Of a stretch of 64,000 nucleotides of DNA, positions 52,801-61,019 are shown in pieces (the stretch's first letter is position 1; every line of letters begins with the position of its first letter). Both the position numbers and the translations under genes were made by a program. The stretch is from Orbaceae bacterium BiB (GTDB lineage: Bacteria; Pseudomonadota; Gammaproteobacteria; Enterobacterales; Orbaceae), in contig CP133958.1 in the NCBI GenBank assembly GCA_036251205.1, positions 310,001-374,000 on the forward strand, written 5' to 3'. Below the pieces are notes generated by a model, which saw only the letters and a program-made list of their open reading frames with translations, searched no databases and had not been told where the DNA came from.

Positions 52801-55249
52801 TCAAAATATAGATGGAATTTATTTAAACTATGGTCTAGTAAAAATAGATTTACTTGGTTCTGGAAGTAATGCATTAATTGTTGAATCAACCGAGGCTCAA
52901 AATAATACAGGGTCTGGAATGATTACTTCACAAATCGTTGGTAATGGTGACTTAGCAATAGCGGGTAATACTGCTAATACAGTTATTACTGTTGCTAATA
53001 CTGACAATGAGTATACGGGTAAAACTGATGTTCGTTCAGGTATTTTATTACTTGGCACCGATAATGCTTTAGGTAATACCTCTGAACTAATGATTAATAA
53101 GGATGCAAAAACCGGTTTAAATGGTAAAACACAGACTATTGGTAGTTTAACAAATAGTGGAGTAGTTGATTTAGCCAATGGTTCATTAACCATCGCTAAT
53201 GGTGGTAGCTCTTCTACAGTGAATGGATTAACTGGTGCAGGTCAGCTAACTCTTGCTGGAGGTGAGCTCATTGTTTCTGCTGAAAATAATGGATTAACTG
53301 CAAATACTGATATTACTAGCGATGCTGCGATTACCTTAACAGGAAATGGTACCTTAGGAAATAGTGCTATTAAACTTAATGGTGAACTAAATCTTAATGG
53401 TGATAATAGTAACTTTATCAATGCACTAAGTGGTGCAGGTAATGTCAATGTTAATGCTAATATTGGCTTAAGTGGAGTCAATACCGATTTCTCTGGTATC
53501 TTTAATATTGCTCAAGATAGTTTATTATCAGCAACAGATATTAACCAATTAGGTACAGCTGCTATCAATAATAATGGTAATGTTCTATTTGATTTAAATA
53601 CAGCAGATCAAACCTTAACCAATGTTATTGCTGGTAGTGGTAATATGATTAAAAATGGTACTAACGCCTTAATTATTGGGACCGACCAAACTTATACTGG
53701 TAACACTAACATTAATCAAGGCAATCTATTTGTGAATGATAATGTGGCTCTGGGTGGTGTTGATGCTGGTGATATTATTATTAATTCGGGGACTGCATTA
53801 AGCGGTGCAGGTTCAGTTAATGGTAAAGTTATCAATTTTGGTAATATTAATGTTGCCAATAACTTATCAGCATTAACTCGTGAAGTACCAGAGATTGCAC
53901 AGTTTACCATCAACAATGATCTTGATAACTACAATCGAATTAATATTGGTAGTTCAAACAATCTTGTTGGTAATAATTTGGTTATTAATGGTAATTATAC
54001 TGGTTACGATAATGCGATCATCTATATGAATACTGAACTGGGTGATGATGAAACTAGTAAGCTTGATCAACTTACTATCAGTGGTCATGCTGGTGGTTCA
54101 ACTCTAATTCATATTAATGATGTTGGTGGAACAGGTGCTAGCACTAGTGAAAAAGGGGTTAAACTTATCGACAATGGTAGTTCTGATGTTGATGCGTTTA
54201 AACTTGATAACACTGTTGTTAAAGGTGCTTATGAATATGTTTTACAACGTGATGCAACTGATCAAGATTGGTATTTGACTTCCTATAAAGAGAGCTTATA
54301 TCGTCCTGATTTAGGTGTATATATTGCAAATGCAGATAGTGTCACTAAATCATTATTACCAAGTTTTGGTAGTCGTTCATCTGGTGCATTAGCTGCTGGC
54401 TCTGGTGGTATGAGAGCTATGGACCGATTAAGTAAAACGGATGATGATCACTTGAATTCAGTTTGGATGATTAATGGTGGTGGTAAAACTAAAGGTAAAG
54501 CAGCCGGTGGACAAATTAAATATGATTATAACGACTTCTCGTCATTAATTGGTATTGATGGTACGTTCAATTCAAACGGTAGTGCCTTTATTGTTGGTGT
54601 AATGACAGGGTATACTCATGTATCTTCGTCATCACATAACATTGATACGGGTTCAAGCAGTAACGGTAAAGTTAATGGTAATATGTTCGGTGTTTATGGT
54701 AGCTGGTATTTAGATGCAGATAATGCTTTAAGCCCATTCATCGATGCTTATTTTTCATATGGTCATTATCGAAACTCTGCGCAAACTCAGGGTAATGACA
54801 AAGATTCATATACTTCGAATGTATTTAGTTATACTTTACAAGGTGGTTATCCGATCTTAGTTAAAGATAATTTGGTTGTCGAACCACAGGCTCAAATCAG
54901 TTATCTAACTTATAATGGAGGCGATGTTACCGACCATTCTGGTACTGATATTAGTACTTCATTTAGTGGACATACTATTTATCGAGTAGGTGCATATATG
55001 TATCCTTATAACGGCGATATTAAACCATATGCAGGTATTAATTTATGGTTTGATAATACACAATCATCTGTTAAATATGATCAAACTCGTTTGTATTCCG
55101 ATAAAGCTGGCTTAATGGCTGAAGCTAAAGTCGGATTACAAGCCAAAATCAAAGAGAATTTTATGATGACAGGCGAAATTAATTATCATCGTGGACGCCA
55201 TGATTCACAAAATTATAATATGAATGTTGGTTTTAAATATCAATTCTAA
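40827..55249 (+). CDS. giant type V autotransporter adhesin, signal peptide out of frame at an A10 tract
   Basis: The ATG at 40827 opens an extended signal peptide (MNKIYRVIWSSAHRAW, ESPR type). In this frame translation ends at TAA 40923-40925. Shifting one base at the A10 run (40901-40910) joins it to the rest of the signal peptide, cleaved after PDAFA (about residue 65), and to an uninterrupted frame to 55249: about 4807 residues. The passenger is Gly/Asn/Thr/Ser-rich with beta-helix repeats (GSGNLTLNGG-like, DYTGNTTVTAGKV). The last 260 or so residues form an autotransporter beta-barrel ending in FKYQF. The family displays adhesins on the outer membrane. A TTG at 41153 is not a credible start, since it lacks a signal peptide. 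The encoded state here is OFF unless slippage or frameshifting occurs. Confidence 0.88.
40901..40910 (+). repeat. A10 homopolymer, probable slippage switch
   Basis: Ten consecutive A residues follow AAAGG inside the signal-peptide coding region. Gaining one A (or losing two) would restore a single open frame from 40827 to 55249. It lies exactly where the two frames must join, between the ESPR and the hydrophobic core of the signal peptide. Confidence 0.8.
44021..45808 (+). repeat. autotransporter repeat unit R1 (1788 bp)
   Basis: A 1788-bp (596-codon) unit beginning at CTTGATATTCAAAATGG, with near-identical copies further along the gene. It encodes beta-helix passenger segments from LDIQNGQTLALTSTG to the next NYALTQ. 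The length is a multiple of three, so copy number can change without breaking the frame. Confidence 0.9.
45809..47680 (+). repeat. partial/diverged repeat unit R2
   Basis: The first roughly 260 bp (to about 46070) are nearly identical to R1; the rest is a diverged, more A/T-rich paralogous module with the same repeat grammar (DYNFNQALTGNGNINIDASG) and a distinct end (LPNNITPNLDVYTVLQLDEG). The end module resembles 52300-53110, so two module types alternate. Confidence 0.75.
47681..49222 (+). repeat. repeat unit R3 (5'-shortened)
   Basis: Matches R1 from 44267 to 45808 at an offset of 3414 bp with few substitutions; the first roughly 250 bp of the unit are replaced by the diverged module. One difference swaps Gly for Arg (KAGYDY to KARYDY) at the end. 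Confidence 0.88.
49223..51010 (+). repeat. repeat unit R4 (1788 bp)
   Basis: A full unit, near-identical to R1 and R5, with a local replacement near 50841-50960 (GDVDVNELTLQDQSGNALANGVEHDINQ in place of the R1 text), which looks like a small gene-conversion patch. Confidence 0.9.
51011..52290 (+). repeat. repeat unit R5 (3'-truncated)
   Basis: Near-identical to the first 1280 bp of R4 at an offset of 1788 bp, then diverges abruptly near 52290 into an A/T-rich module like the end of R2. Confidence 0.88.
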
Positions 55250-55263
55250 GTAGTTAACTAATT

Positions 55264-55304
55264 AATCCACCCCTACCGTATTAATAAGTAGAGGTGGATT
55301 TTTA
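55264..55304 (+). terminator. terminator after the autotransporter gene
   Basis: AATCCACCCCTA (55264-55275) pairs with TAGAGGTGGATT (55289-55300) with one mismatch, followed by TTTA. It lies 15 bp after the stop. Confidence 0.75.
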
Positions 55305-55455
55305 CTATTTTATTTGTTCCTAATATGATTAAGTTATTTTGTTTCATTACTAAAATTGATGATATTTTGATATAACAGTGAATAAATGATGAAAATTGAT
55401 TGACTGAAATGAATTGCTTTATATAATACATGTCGTTATTACAAATCACCTCTAT

Positions 55456-55532
55456 GTCTCCTTAGCTCAGCTGGATAGAGCAACGGCCTTCTAAGCCGTA
55501 GGTCACAGGTTCGAATCCTGTAGGGGACACCA
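55456..55532 (+). tRNA. tRNA-Arg (anticodon UCU)
   Basis: A complete 77-nt tRNA including encoded CCA. The acceptor stem GTCTCCT pairs with AGGGGAC (one T-G pair). The D-loop is AGCTCAGCTGGATAGAGC, the anticodon stem is ACGGC/GCCGT around CTTCTAA with anticodon TCT, and the T-arm is ACAGGTTCGAATCCTGT. It reads AGA arginine codons, common in A/T-rich genomes. Phage-type genes begin just downstream, so its 3' half is a likely attachment site. Confidence 0.96.
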
Positions 55533-55661
55533 TAAAAATCAACAAGTTATATTTAAATATCAAAACTTTAAAAAATTAACAGGTCAAGTAATGGGTTAAG
55601 TTGGGTTTTATACCTAATTAAGCGATAAAAGTGTAATGTTATCATGATAAACTTATGAATA

Positions 55662-55684
55662 TAAAAATAGGGCAATAGCCCCAT
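55662..55684 (-). terminator. terminator of the leftward phage operon
   Basis: On the minus strand GGGC-TATT-GCCC (55670-55681) is followed by TATTTTTAT. It lies 25-50 bp after the stop of the excisionase-like gene and before the tRNA. Confidence 0.65.
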
Positions 55685-55709
55685 AGTATGATAACTGTCT
55701 AAATTCAAA

Positions 55710-55901
55710 TTATAGTAATTCACCGGTTTGACAATAATGTTCGATCTCTTTACGATCAAATCCTATTAGCAAGCCATCAATTTTTCTATACTTGGGTTTA
55801 GGAAAAGCTCCTTTTTGAACCCAACGCCACACAGTTGGCTTTGTTCTGTTTACTACATGACATACTTCATCCCACGTCATATAATGTTCGTTGATATTCA
55901 T
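55710..55901 (-). CDS. excisionase/AlpA-like DNA-binding protein
   Basis: A 63-residue protein with a winged-helix/MerR-like HTH: MTWDEVCHVVNRTKPTVWRWVQKGAFPKP, then a basic wing and HYCQTGELL. This is the form of AlpA and phage excisionases, which bend DNA at attachment sites or activate integrase genes. AGAGG stretches precede the ATG. It is the last gene of the leftward operon, nearest the tRNA, where an Xis is expected, but no integrase follows it. Confidence 0.75.
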   Translation of the reverse strand: MNINEHYMTWDEVCHVVNRTKPTVWRWVQKGAFPKPKYRKIDGLLIGFDRKEIEHYCQTGELL

Positions 55902-55929
55902 AAATAAGCCTCTTTACCTCTTTAATAAG

Positions 55930-56343
55930 TCAATGCACAACAGTGAATGCAGTTTTCTTTGAATCAGGTTTCGTTTCTACAATAGTCATAAATCCAATCC
56001 CGAAATATTTCACATAAAGATCATTAATGTAAAATAGTAATTCATTTGCCATTCCTAACCCTTCTTCATCCCAGTCATCTAATGCATCATGAACATCCCC
56101 AGCGATTAAACCAAAATAATGAGCAGCCATTACACCTTGATTTAAACATACGCCACTGATATATAAATTAAATTGAATTTTGGTTTGAGGATCAATCCAA
56201 TTGTTAAGTTCGTTAGAATCTATATCAAAAGTTAAGTTTAAATGTAACCCACAGTCATTTACGGATTGAATAAATTTCTGACGAAGATTTTCTTTCATTA
56301 TTTCAGTTAAGTTTGTTTCATTTATAATTTTAGTTAAATTCAT
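55930..56343 (-). CDS. hypothetical phage protein
   Basis: A 137-residue soluble acidic protein (residues 40-110 rich in Asp, Glu and aromatic residues; DVHDALDDWDEEGLGM). I do not recognise a family. The stop of the upstream gene (56346) is 2 bp from its start, so translation is likely coupled. Confidence 0.6.
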   Translation of the reverse strand: MNLTKIINETNLTEIMKENLRQKFIQSVNDCGLHLNLTFDIDSNELNNWIDPQTKIQFNLYISGVCLNQGVMAAHYFGLIAGDVHDALDDWDEEGLGMANELLFYINDLYVKYFGIGFMTIVETKPDSKKTAFTVVH

Positions 56344-56345
56344 CT

Positions 56346-56627
56346 CTAATTACTCCGTTGTAACATATAAGCATCAATTAAATTTAATATGTAAATTCTT
56401 ACATTGTGATTTGAGTAACCACCAGATAGCAGATATTCTCTAAATCCTCGAACAGTAAGTTCATTGGTCGCTTTTTTATTTTCCAATTTTGTTTTAAGTT
56501 GCAATATTTTTGCTTCAAATGTTGCTACCTTCTTTTCCACATCTTGGCTGCGGTAAAATTCACCATGAAATGGCAAACCGATACATTTAGCATCATAAGG
56601 TGATATGTTATAGTGTCTTATTTTCAT
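56346..56627 (-). CDS. hypothetical phage protein with coiled-coil segment
   Basis: 93 residues from the ATG at 56627; a frame opening 15 bp earlier is disfavoured because GCGGAGAA sits just upstream of 56627 as the ribosome site. A heptad-like segment (VEKKVATFEAKILQLKTKLENKK) covers about residues 30-53. No family recognised. Its start lies inside the end of the preceding gene. Confidence 0.6.
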   Translation of the reverse strand: MKIRHYNISPYDAKCIGLPFHGEFYRSQDVEKKVATFEAKILQLKTKLENKKATNELTVRGFREYLLSGGYSNHNVRIYILNLIDAYMLQRSN

Positions 56628-56907
56628 GCTTATTCTCCGCATCTATTAACTCTTGAATATTATCAAAATCTATTTTGCTTCTTGATTTTTGCAATGAGTA
56701 ACCGCATCTAGCCATAGTCCACAGGAAAAAATCTATTGTATAAATATGCGCACTTATCCAGTTTGGTAATCTATCTGGTTCGTGATTGGTATCTGTTTGT
56801 ACATAATGAGCTAATAATTTAAATATATCTTTTTGATCATGAAAATCTTTCATGAAAGACGGGAGGTGTTTACCTTCATTTAAATAATTAAGCAATTTAT
56901 TATTCAT
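56608..56907 (-). CDS. hypothetical phage protein
   Basis: 99 residues from the ATG at 56907, which has GCGGAGAAAG upstream. Aromatic-rich centre (WISAHIYTIDFFLWTMARCGYSL) and a charged C-terminus whose DAEN codons also form the ribosome site of the next gene. Family unknown. Confidence 0.6.
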   Translation of the reverse strand: MNNKLLNYLNEGKHLPSFMKDFHDQKDIFKLLAHYVQTDTNHEPDRLPNWISAHIYTIDFFLWTMARCGYSLQKSRSKIDFDNIQELIDAENKHENKTL

Positions 56908-57268
56908 TATCTTTCTCCGCATCTTTGATTAATAGAAAGCACTCAGCTATAGCTCGACATGGGTTTTCATTCAAAGATGAAAAATAATTTTTATGTGTCA
57001 GCTTTCGGCATGACCATGAATGAGTTAATGGATTAAAATCAAGGTCAAGTTTGTTATCAATCATCAATTGAAAAGCTATTGTTTTATCATTACACGGATT
57101 AAACTCATGCCCTTTTTTTGACGTAAAGCCATTGTATAAATCATTGCTTGCTACGTCCCAAATTATAAAATAAGGGTCATAGCTGTAGTACATAAGATGA
57201 TACAGGCCTAACGACTCAACAACTTCATCATTAACCTCAAAATCACTCATTTCACTATATTTGTTCAT
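56900..57268 (-). CDS. phage protein, possibly NinX/DUF2591-like
   Basis: 122 residues from the ATG at 57268 (AAAGGAG upstream; the longer frame from 57292 overlaps that site). The pattern FNPCNDKTIAFQLMID, a central Trp (HSWSCR) and NENPCRAIAECFL resembles NinX/DUF2591 proteins (NPstd ... tpLiAamrayv), a common phage early family of unknown role. Similarity is weak. It ends in DAEKDNE, overlapping the next gene's ribosome site. Confidence 0.55.
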   Translation of the reverse strand: MNKYSEMSDFEVNDEVVESLGLYHLMYYSYDPYFIIWDVASNDLYNGFTSKKGHEFNPCNDKTIAFQLMIDNKLDLDFNPLTHSWSCRKLTHKNYFSSLNENPCRAIAECFLLIKDAEKDNE

Positions 57269-57758
57269 CTTGCTTGCTCCTTTCATATTCATATTGGGTC
57301 ATTAATTCATTAGCTACATTTCTATAATTAGCAACTAGCCACAATTCATCTTCTGTAAATTCATAATTAGGAATAGGTGAAGCGATCCAGAATCCAGTTA
57401 AGAATTGATTTTTATTTACTGACTCAAATAATTCATCTTGCTGTGATTTTAGTATGCTTTCTATTTCATGCGATAAGCACTCAATATCAATTGAAAACTC
57501 TTGGCTTTTTATATATAGCTTTTTGTTATGATCTCTACATAACGCACCAACACATACAGACCATTTATATCTAACCTCAGCAAGCATTCTAGCTTCGGTT
57601 TGAGACCATTTATCAATTATTTTATTGTCATAAATAGGAATAACATATCTGCTTGCGCCTTGAATGAATGCTATTTTATAACGAGGTGATACAGCCTTAG
57701 ATAATTGTTGAAATTTTACAGAAGGATTATATTTTTTATTCCTCTTTTTCTTCATCAT
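57255..57758 (-). CDS. hypothetical phage protein
   Basis: A 167-residue soluble protein with a very basic N-terminus (MMKKKRNKKYNPS) and mixed alpha/beta pattern. No known motif. It overlaps both neighbours by 14 to 23 bp; GAGGTTG upstream supports the ATG at 57758 or 57755. Confidence 0.58.
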   Translation of the reverse strand: MMKKKRNKKYNPSVKFQQLSKAVSPRYKIAFIQGASRYVIPIYDNKIIDKWSQTEARMLAEVRYKWSVCVGALCRDHNKKLYIKSQEFSIDIECLSHEIESILKSQQDELFESVNKNQFLTGFWIASPIPNYEFTEDELWLVANYRNVANELMTQYEYERSKQDEQI

Positions 57759-57954
57759 TCAACCTCAACGATGCTTTATAGCTATTTAGCAAATCGATTA
57801 AAAAATTCTTTCCAGCGGCTCTAGGATTATTTTTAACAAAAAACGCCACCATTTCAGTAGCTCCCTGTATTTTCAATTCTAAGCTATAATCAATAGACGG
57901 CGGGATAGTATCTTGTATGAATTGACTTGATACTTGTTTTTTAAAATTATTCAT
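57736..57954 (-). CDS. small hypothetical phage protein
   Basis: 72 residues, mostly helical, ending in the acidic NDEEKEE. The start overlaps the upstream stop in an ATGA arrangement (57951-57954), the mark of translational coupling. Function unknown. Confidence 0.58.
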   Translation of the reverse strand: MNNFKKQVSSQFIQDTIPPSIDYSLELKIQGATEMVAFFVKNNPRAAGKNFLIDLLNSYKASLRLNDEEKEE

Positions 57955-58304
57955 CTAAATTTAACTCCTGCTTTTGCCAGCTTGCGACATCCACTAATTA
58001 CTGTTATTTCATGACTAAACCCTTTTTTAGGTTTAACTCGATATAACGTAGTTTCATTACCATAGTAATTGCCAGTATACGAATCAAGGAATGGGTAATT
58101 GATTCTAGGAAATTCAGTTATTAACTGATAAAGATAGCTACAAGTATCATATGAATCGTAGTCACCATCATATGACGCCTCACTCCAAACTACCCACTCG
58201 CCATCGTCTCCATCTAGTGAAAAATTAGAAGGGTTAATTCCACAAAAGTTAATCAGCAAATCCATTGCCGATTTACTATTTTTCTTAATCTGACGTGGTT
58301 TCAT
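57951..58304 (-). CDS. hypothetical phage protein, acidic aromatic
   Basis: A 117-residue protein with an Asp/Tyr/Trp-rich centre (GDDGEWVVWSEASYDGDYDSYDTCSYLY) between basic ends. The acidic, DNA-mimic-like composition recalls small phage inhibitors, but this is only a compositional remark. The start lies inside the end of the upstream gene. Confidence 0.58.
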   Translation of the reverse strand: MKPRQIKKNSKSAMDLLINFCGINPSNFSLDGDDGEWVVWSEASYDGDYDSYDTCSYLYQLITEFPRINYPFLDSYTGNYYGNETTLYRVKPKKGFSHEITVISGCRKLAKAGVKFR

Positions 58305-58524
58305 TTTTGTTAACCTCTTTTCCCCAGTAATTAAGCTGCCATTTCAAATATTCTTTGATTTTATTAACATCGGTTTCATTCTCCAAATCATCAACAATAT
58401 GACCGATCATAGAGAGGCGCGCTTCATTTCTTATTTTCCATGTTGCTCTGTGATTATTGCTCTCAAGCTCTTTGATTTTTAGTTTTAAATCGTTAATTAA
58501 TATTTGAGATTCTAATTTATTCAC
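58285..58524 (-). CDS. small coiled-coil phage protein
   Basis: 79 residues with a leucine/lysine heptad N-terminus (LESQILINDLKLKIKELESN) and a Trp-containing C-terminal half. No family recognised. It sits between the DNA-methyltransferase-linked gene and the acidic protein gene in the leftward operon. Confidence 0.55.
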   Translation of the reverse strand: MNKLESQILINDLKLKIKELESNNHRATWKIRNEARLSMIGHIVDDLENETDVNKIKEYLKWQLNYWGKEVNKNETTSD

Positions 58525-58546
58525 TTAATCACCTCTATTGACATAA

Positions 58547-58744
58547 TTACCCAGCAATAAAACTGGATAATATAATTTTGGGTTGTTCTGGCTCTGTAAC
58601 TTCTATTGCAATACATTCGTAAGCATAGTAACCAGCTTTATCTACTGCTAACTTAATAGCTTCTTCTTTACTGTTAGCCCAAATGATAAAGCCGTCATAT
58701 TCATCATGATCAGCTATCGTTCGTATTAATTTGTAGAGTTTCAT
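58547..58744 (-). CDS. small hypothetical phage protein
   Basis: 65 residues from the ATG at 58744, with GGAAAAG upstream; that ribosome site lies in the last codons of the methyltransferase gene. It reads MKLYKLIRTIADHDEYDGFIIWANSKEEAIKLA, a small alpha/beta pattern seen in many phage early proteins. Role unknown. Confidence 0.6.
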   Translation of the reverse strand: MKLYKLIRTIADHDEYDGFIIWANSKEEAIKLAVDKAGYYAYECIAIEVTEPEQPKIILSSFIAG

Positions 58745-58746
58745 TG

Positions 58747-59607
58747 TTACTTTTCCATGCTTGATAATATGTGTGCTATAACATCTACCGTCCATCCGTT
58801 GCCAATGGCTTTACATGCTTGGTTATATGAGACGCTATCGGTATAACCTATATTGAGTGTTTGAGATAACTCTAATTCTCTTCGTGTTAAATATCTGCAA
58901 AAACCATCAAACTCAATTAATCCACTATTTTTGTGTCTATCTTGTTTTAGTGTTACACAATTAACTTTGTTTCTATATGTTACATTAGGACAATTTCCGC
59001 TAACTCCGTCTCCCCACATTTTTAATCGTGATGCTGTTTGGTTAACTTTAAATTGAGAGCAATAGTCAAAATTAGTGTCTTTGTAATCTTGAAATGAAAT
59101 GCTCCTATCTTCAGGGGGTGATACGCCAGGAATATTAGTCCAATACAGCCGCTCTCTATTTTGAAAGCTTACCAAGTTACTATTAATCTTAATTGGCTCA
59201 ACCCCCAAAGACATTGTGATTATTTCTTCATGTTCTTTTGGCATTACTACATTTTCAAGTAAAAAATATTTGGGATTAAATTTATGTTTAGCTTCCAAGT
59301 ATTTCCAAAACAGATTACTTCTGTCTCCTTTTAATCCAGTTCTTACTTTATTTGAAATTGTTGCGCCACGGCTAAAATCTTGACAAGGGCTACCGCCTAA
59401 TAGCAAATCTATTGTTGGTAAATTCCATGATTGAATATCATTTACGTTTCCTATCTGCTCAATATCTGAGTGATTATTTTCTGATATTTTTATGGCTGTT
59501 TTATCTATCTCTGAAGCGTAATACTTGCTTACTTTAATATTTGCGCGATCAAGCGCAACTCGACCGCATGATATTCCATCAAACAGACTTAAGACGTTCA
59601 TTTTCAT
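58747..59607 (-). CDS. C5 cytosine-specific DNA methyltransferase
   Basis: A 286-residue Dcm/DNMT-type enzyme, short for the family. Motif I is LSLFDGISCGRVAL (about 6-19), motif IV GGSPCQDFSRG with nucleophile C75, motif VI ENVV, motif VIII QNRERLYW, and motif X AIGNGWTVDVIAHIL. The target-recognition region between VIII and IX is small. It methylates cytosine in a specific site that cannot be read from sequence. No restriction endonuclease gene is adjacent, so it is an orphan, probably protecting phage DNA or altering regulation. GAGGAAT precedes the start. Confidence 0.92.
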   Translation of the reverse strand: MKMNVLSLFDGISCGRVALDRANIKVSKYYASEIDKTAIKISENNHSDIEQIGNVNDIQSWNLPTIDLLLGGSPCQDFSRGATISNKVRTGLKGDRSNLFWKYLEAKHKFNPKYFLLENVVMPKEHEEIITMSLGVEPIKINSNLVSFQNRERLYWTNIPGVSPPEDRSISFQDYKDTNFDYCSQFKVNQTASRLKMWGDGVSGNCPNVTYRNKVNCVTLKQDRHKNSGLIEFDGFCRYLTRRELELSQTLNIGYTDSVSYNQACKAIGNGWTVDVIAHILSSMEK

Positions 59608-59710
59608 ATTCCTCAGACAATAGTAATCCGTACTGAAATTAATCAGCGTGATAAGGTTAGGTTAATTAGCTGTGTTATCTTATAATTGATAAAAAAGTTA
59701 AGGAGAATAT

Positions 59711-59935
59711 ATGTATACTGGTTATAATTTTTTAAATTTACTTGACGCTATATGGCTTTACTCTGTTACATATTGGTGGATTTTCCTCATCTTTAACGTT
59801 GTTGGTTTATCGCTACTTATTACAAGTAGAGTAATTAAAAGCAATACAACATTCATTGTTGGTTGTACTTTGTTGTTTATTATTAATCTTTATTTCATTA
59901 TATTTATTGGGATTATTAACTTCTTGGATTATTGA
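59711..59935 (+). CDS. small membrane protein, opposite to the phage operon
   Basis: 74 residues with two hydrophobic spans (about 15-40 and 45-70) and AAGGAGA as a good ribosome site. It runs rightward, divergent from the methyltransferase gene. No family recognised. Position and topology suggest a lysogeny-expressed moron, for example a superinfection-exclusion protein, by inference only. Confidence 0.6.
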   Translation: MYTGYNFLNLLDAIWLYSVTYWWIFLIFNVVGLSLLITSRVIKSNTTFIVGCTLLFIINLYFIIFIGIINFLDY

Positions 59936-60106
59936 TGTAGATGTTATTTTCACCATTGATATAAAGATATTTAAATTAGTGGGTTAGGGGGCTTGTTAAG
60001 GTAGTTATCAACAGATTTTGGGGATAAAAAAAGCGAACTTATTTTTTCTAGCTATTTATGGTATTATTTATTAAACTTTTTTATAATTAACAAACAGGTA
60101 TTACAA

Positions 60107-60550
60107 TTGAAAAATAAAAAAATTATAAATTGGATTGTCACTATTATCGTCGCTGTTGCTGTTTTTTTCTTTATGAATCAACTTGATTTATTTAATAAAA
60201 AATCAATTGATGCGCAGCTAAGTAAATTATCTGAATATATAAATAAACGTGCTCCAATACAAATGGATAGAAATACTGTTATTGAGACATCTGTAGCAGA
60301 AGGTAAAACATTAACAATAAAAACAAGGATAATTGGAATTGATTTTAATGATGTAGATAAAAATGAGTTAAATGACTTTAAAAATATAATTTATCTTCAA
60401 TTAAGAAATGGTATTTGTACTAATGATAAAATGGTATCCCCTTTAAATAAGGGCGCTATTTTAAAATATATGTACGTTACCGAAGAAGGTAAAAATTTGT
60501 TTACTATTACTTTAAAAAATGATGATTGTTTAAAAATGAAATTAGAATAA
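60107..60550 (+). CDS. membrane-anchored extracytoplasmic protein (TTG start)
   Basis: 147 residues from TTG at 60107, with CAGGT upstream. An N-terminal hydrophobic segment (about 7-25) acts as signal anchor, and the rest is soluble. Two cysteines (NGICTND and NDDCLKMK) could form a disulfide outside the cytoplasm. The pattern resembles small periplasmic proteins found on plasmids and phages, but no function is known. It ends 24 bp from the convergent SSB gene. Confidence 0.6.
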   Translation: MKNKKIINWIVTIIVAVAVFFFMNQLDLFNKKSIDAQLSKLSEYINKRAPIQMDRNTVIETSVAEGKTLTIKTRIIGIDFNDVDKNELNDFKNIIYLQLRNGICTNDKMVSPLNKGAILKYMYVTEEGKNLFTITLKNDDCLKMKLE

Positions 60551-60573
60551 ATAGTAAATATAAAATTCGATAG

Positions 60574-60954
60574 CTAAAATGGCACATCATCGAAATCCAT
60601 AGGCGGCTCATTCTGTTTTTGAGCAGGGCTATTATTGGGCTGCTCTAGCTTCTTAGTCGGCTGTATCTGATTAACTCGTAAGCACGGCATCAACCGTTTA
60701 ATACCGTCTTTTTCCCATTCATCAACATAGAATTCACCGCTAACGGTAATTAAATCACCCTTTTTAATATTAGGTGCAAATAATTCAGCAGTCTTGCCCC
60801 ACATGACACATTTAATCCATGCTGTTTTTTGATTATCGCCATAACCTTGTTTAACTGGTAAGCTAAACTCAGCTACAGCAGTGCCATTTTGTAAATATCT
60901 TAACTCAGCATCTTTGCCAGCATTTCCGCTAGCTGTTAGTGTGTTAATTGCCAT
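60574..60954 (-). CDS. ssb: single-stranded DNA-binding protein (phage)
   Basis: A 126-residue SSB: OB-fold in residues 1-105 (GNAGKDAELRYLQNGTAVAEFSLPV, WIKCVMWGKTAELF), a short Gln/Pro/Asn-rich linker, and an acidic tip DFDDVPF that binds partner proteins. Shorter than chromosomal SSB (about 178), as usual for phage copies. It coats ssDNA during phage replication and recombination and is a known partner of Sak4-type ATPases, one of which is encoded 2.3 kb upstream. Confidence 0.93.
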   Translation of the reverse strand: MAINTLTASGNAGKDAELRYLQNGTAVAEFSLPVKQGYGDNQKTAWIKCVMWGKTAELFAPNIKKGDLITVSGEFYVDEWEKDGIKRLMPCLRVNQIQPTKKLEQPNNSPAQKQNEPPMDFDDVPF

Positions 60955-61019
60955 ATCGCTTTTCCTATCAATTATATTGTTTTATACTAAATTAACTTTA
61001 TCTAACTTTAATTATCTTT

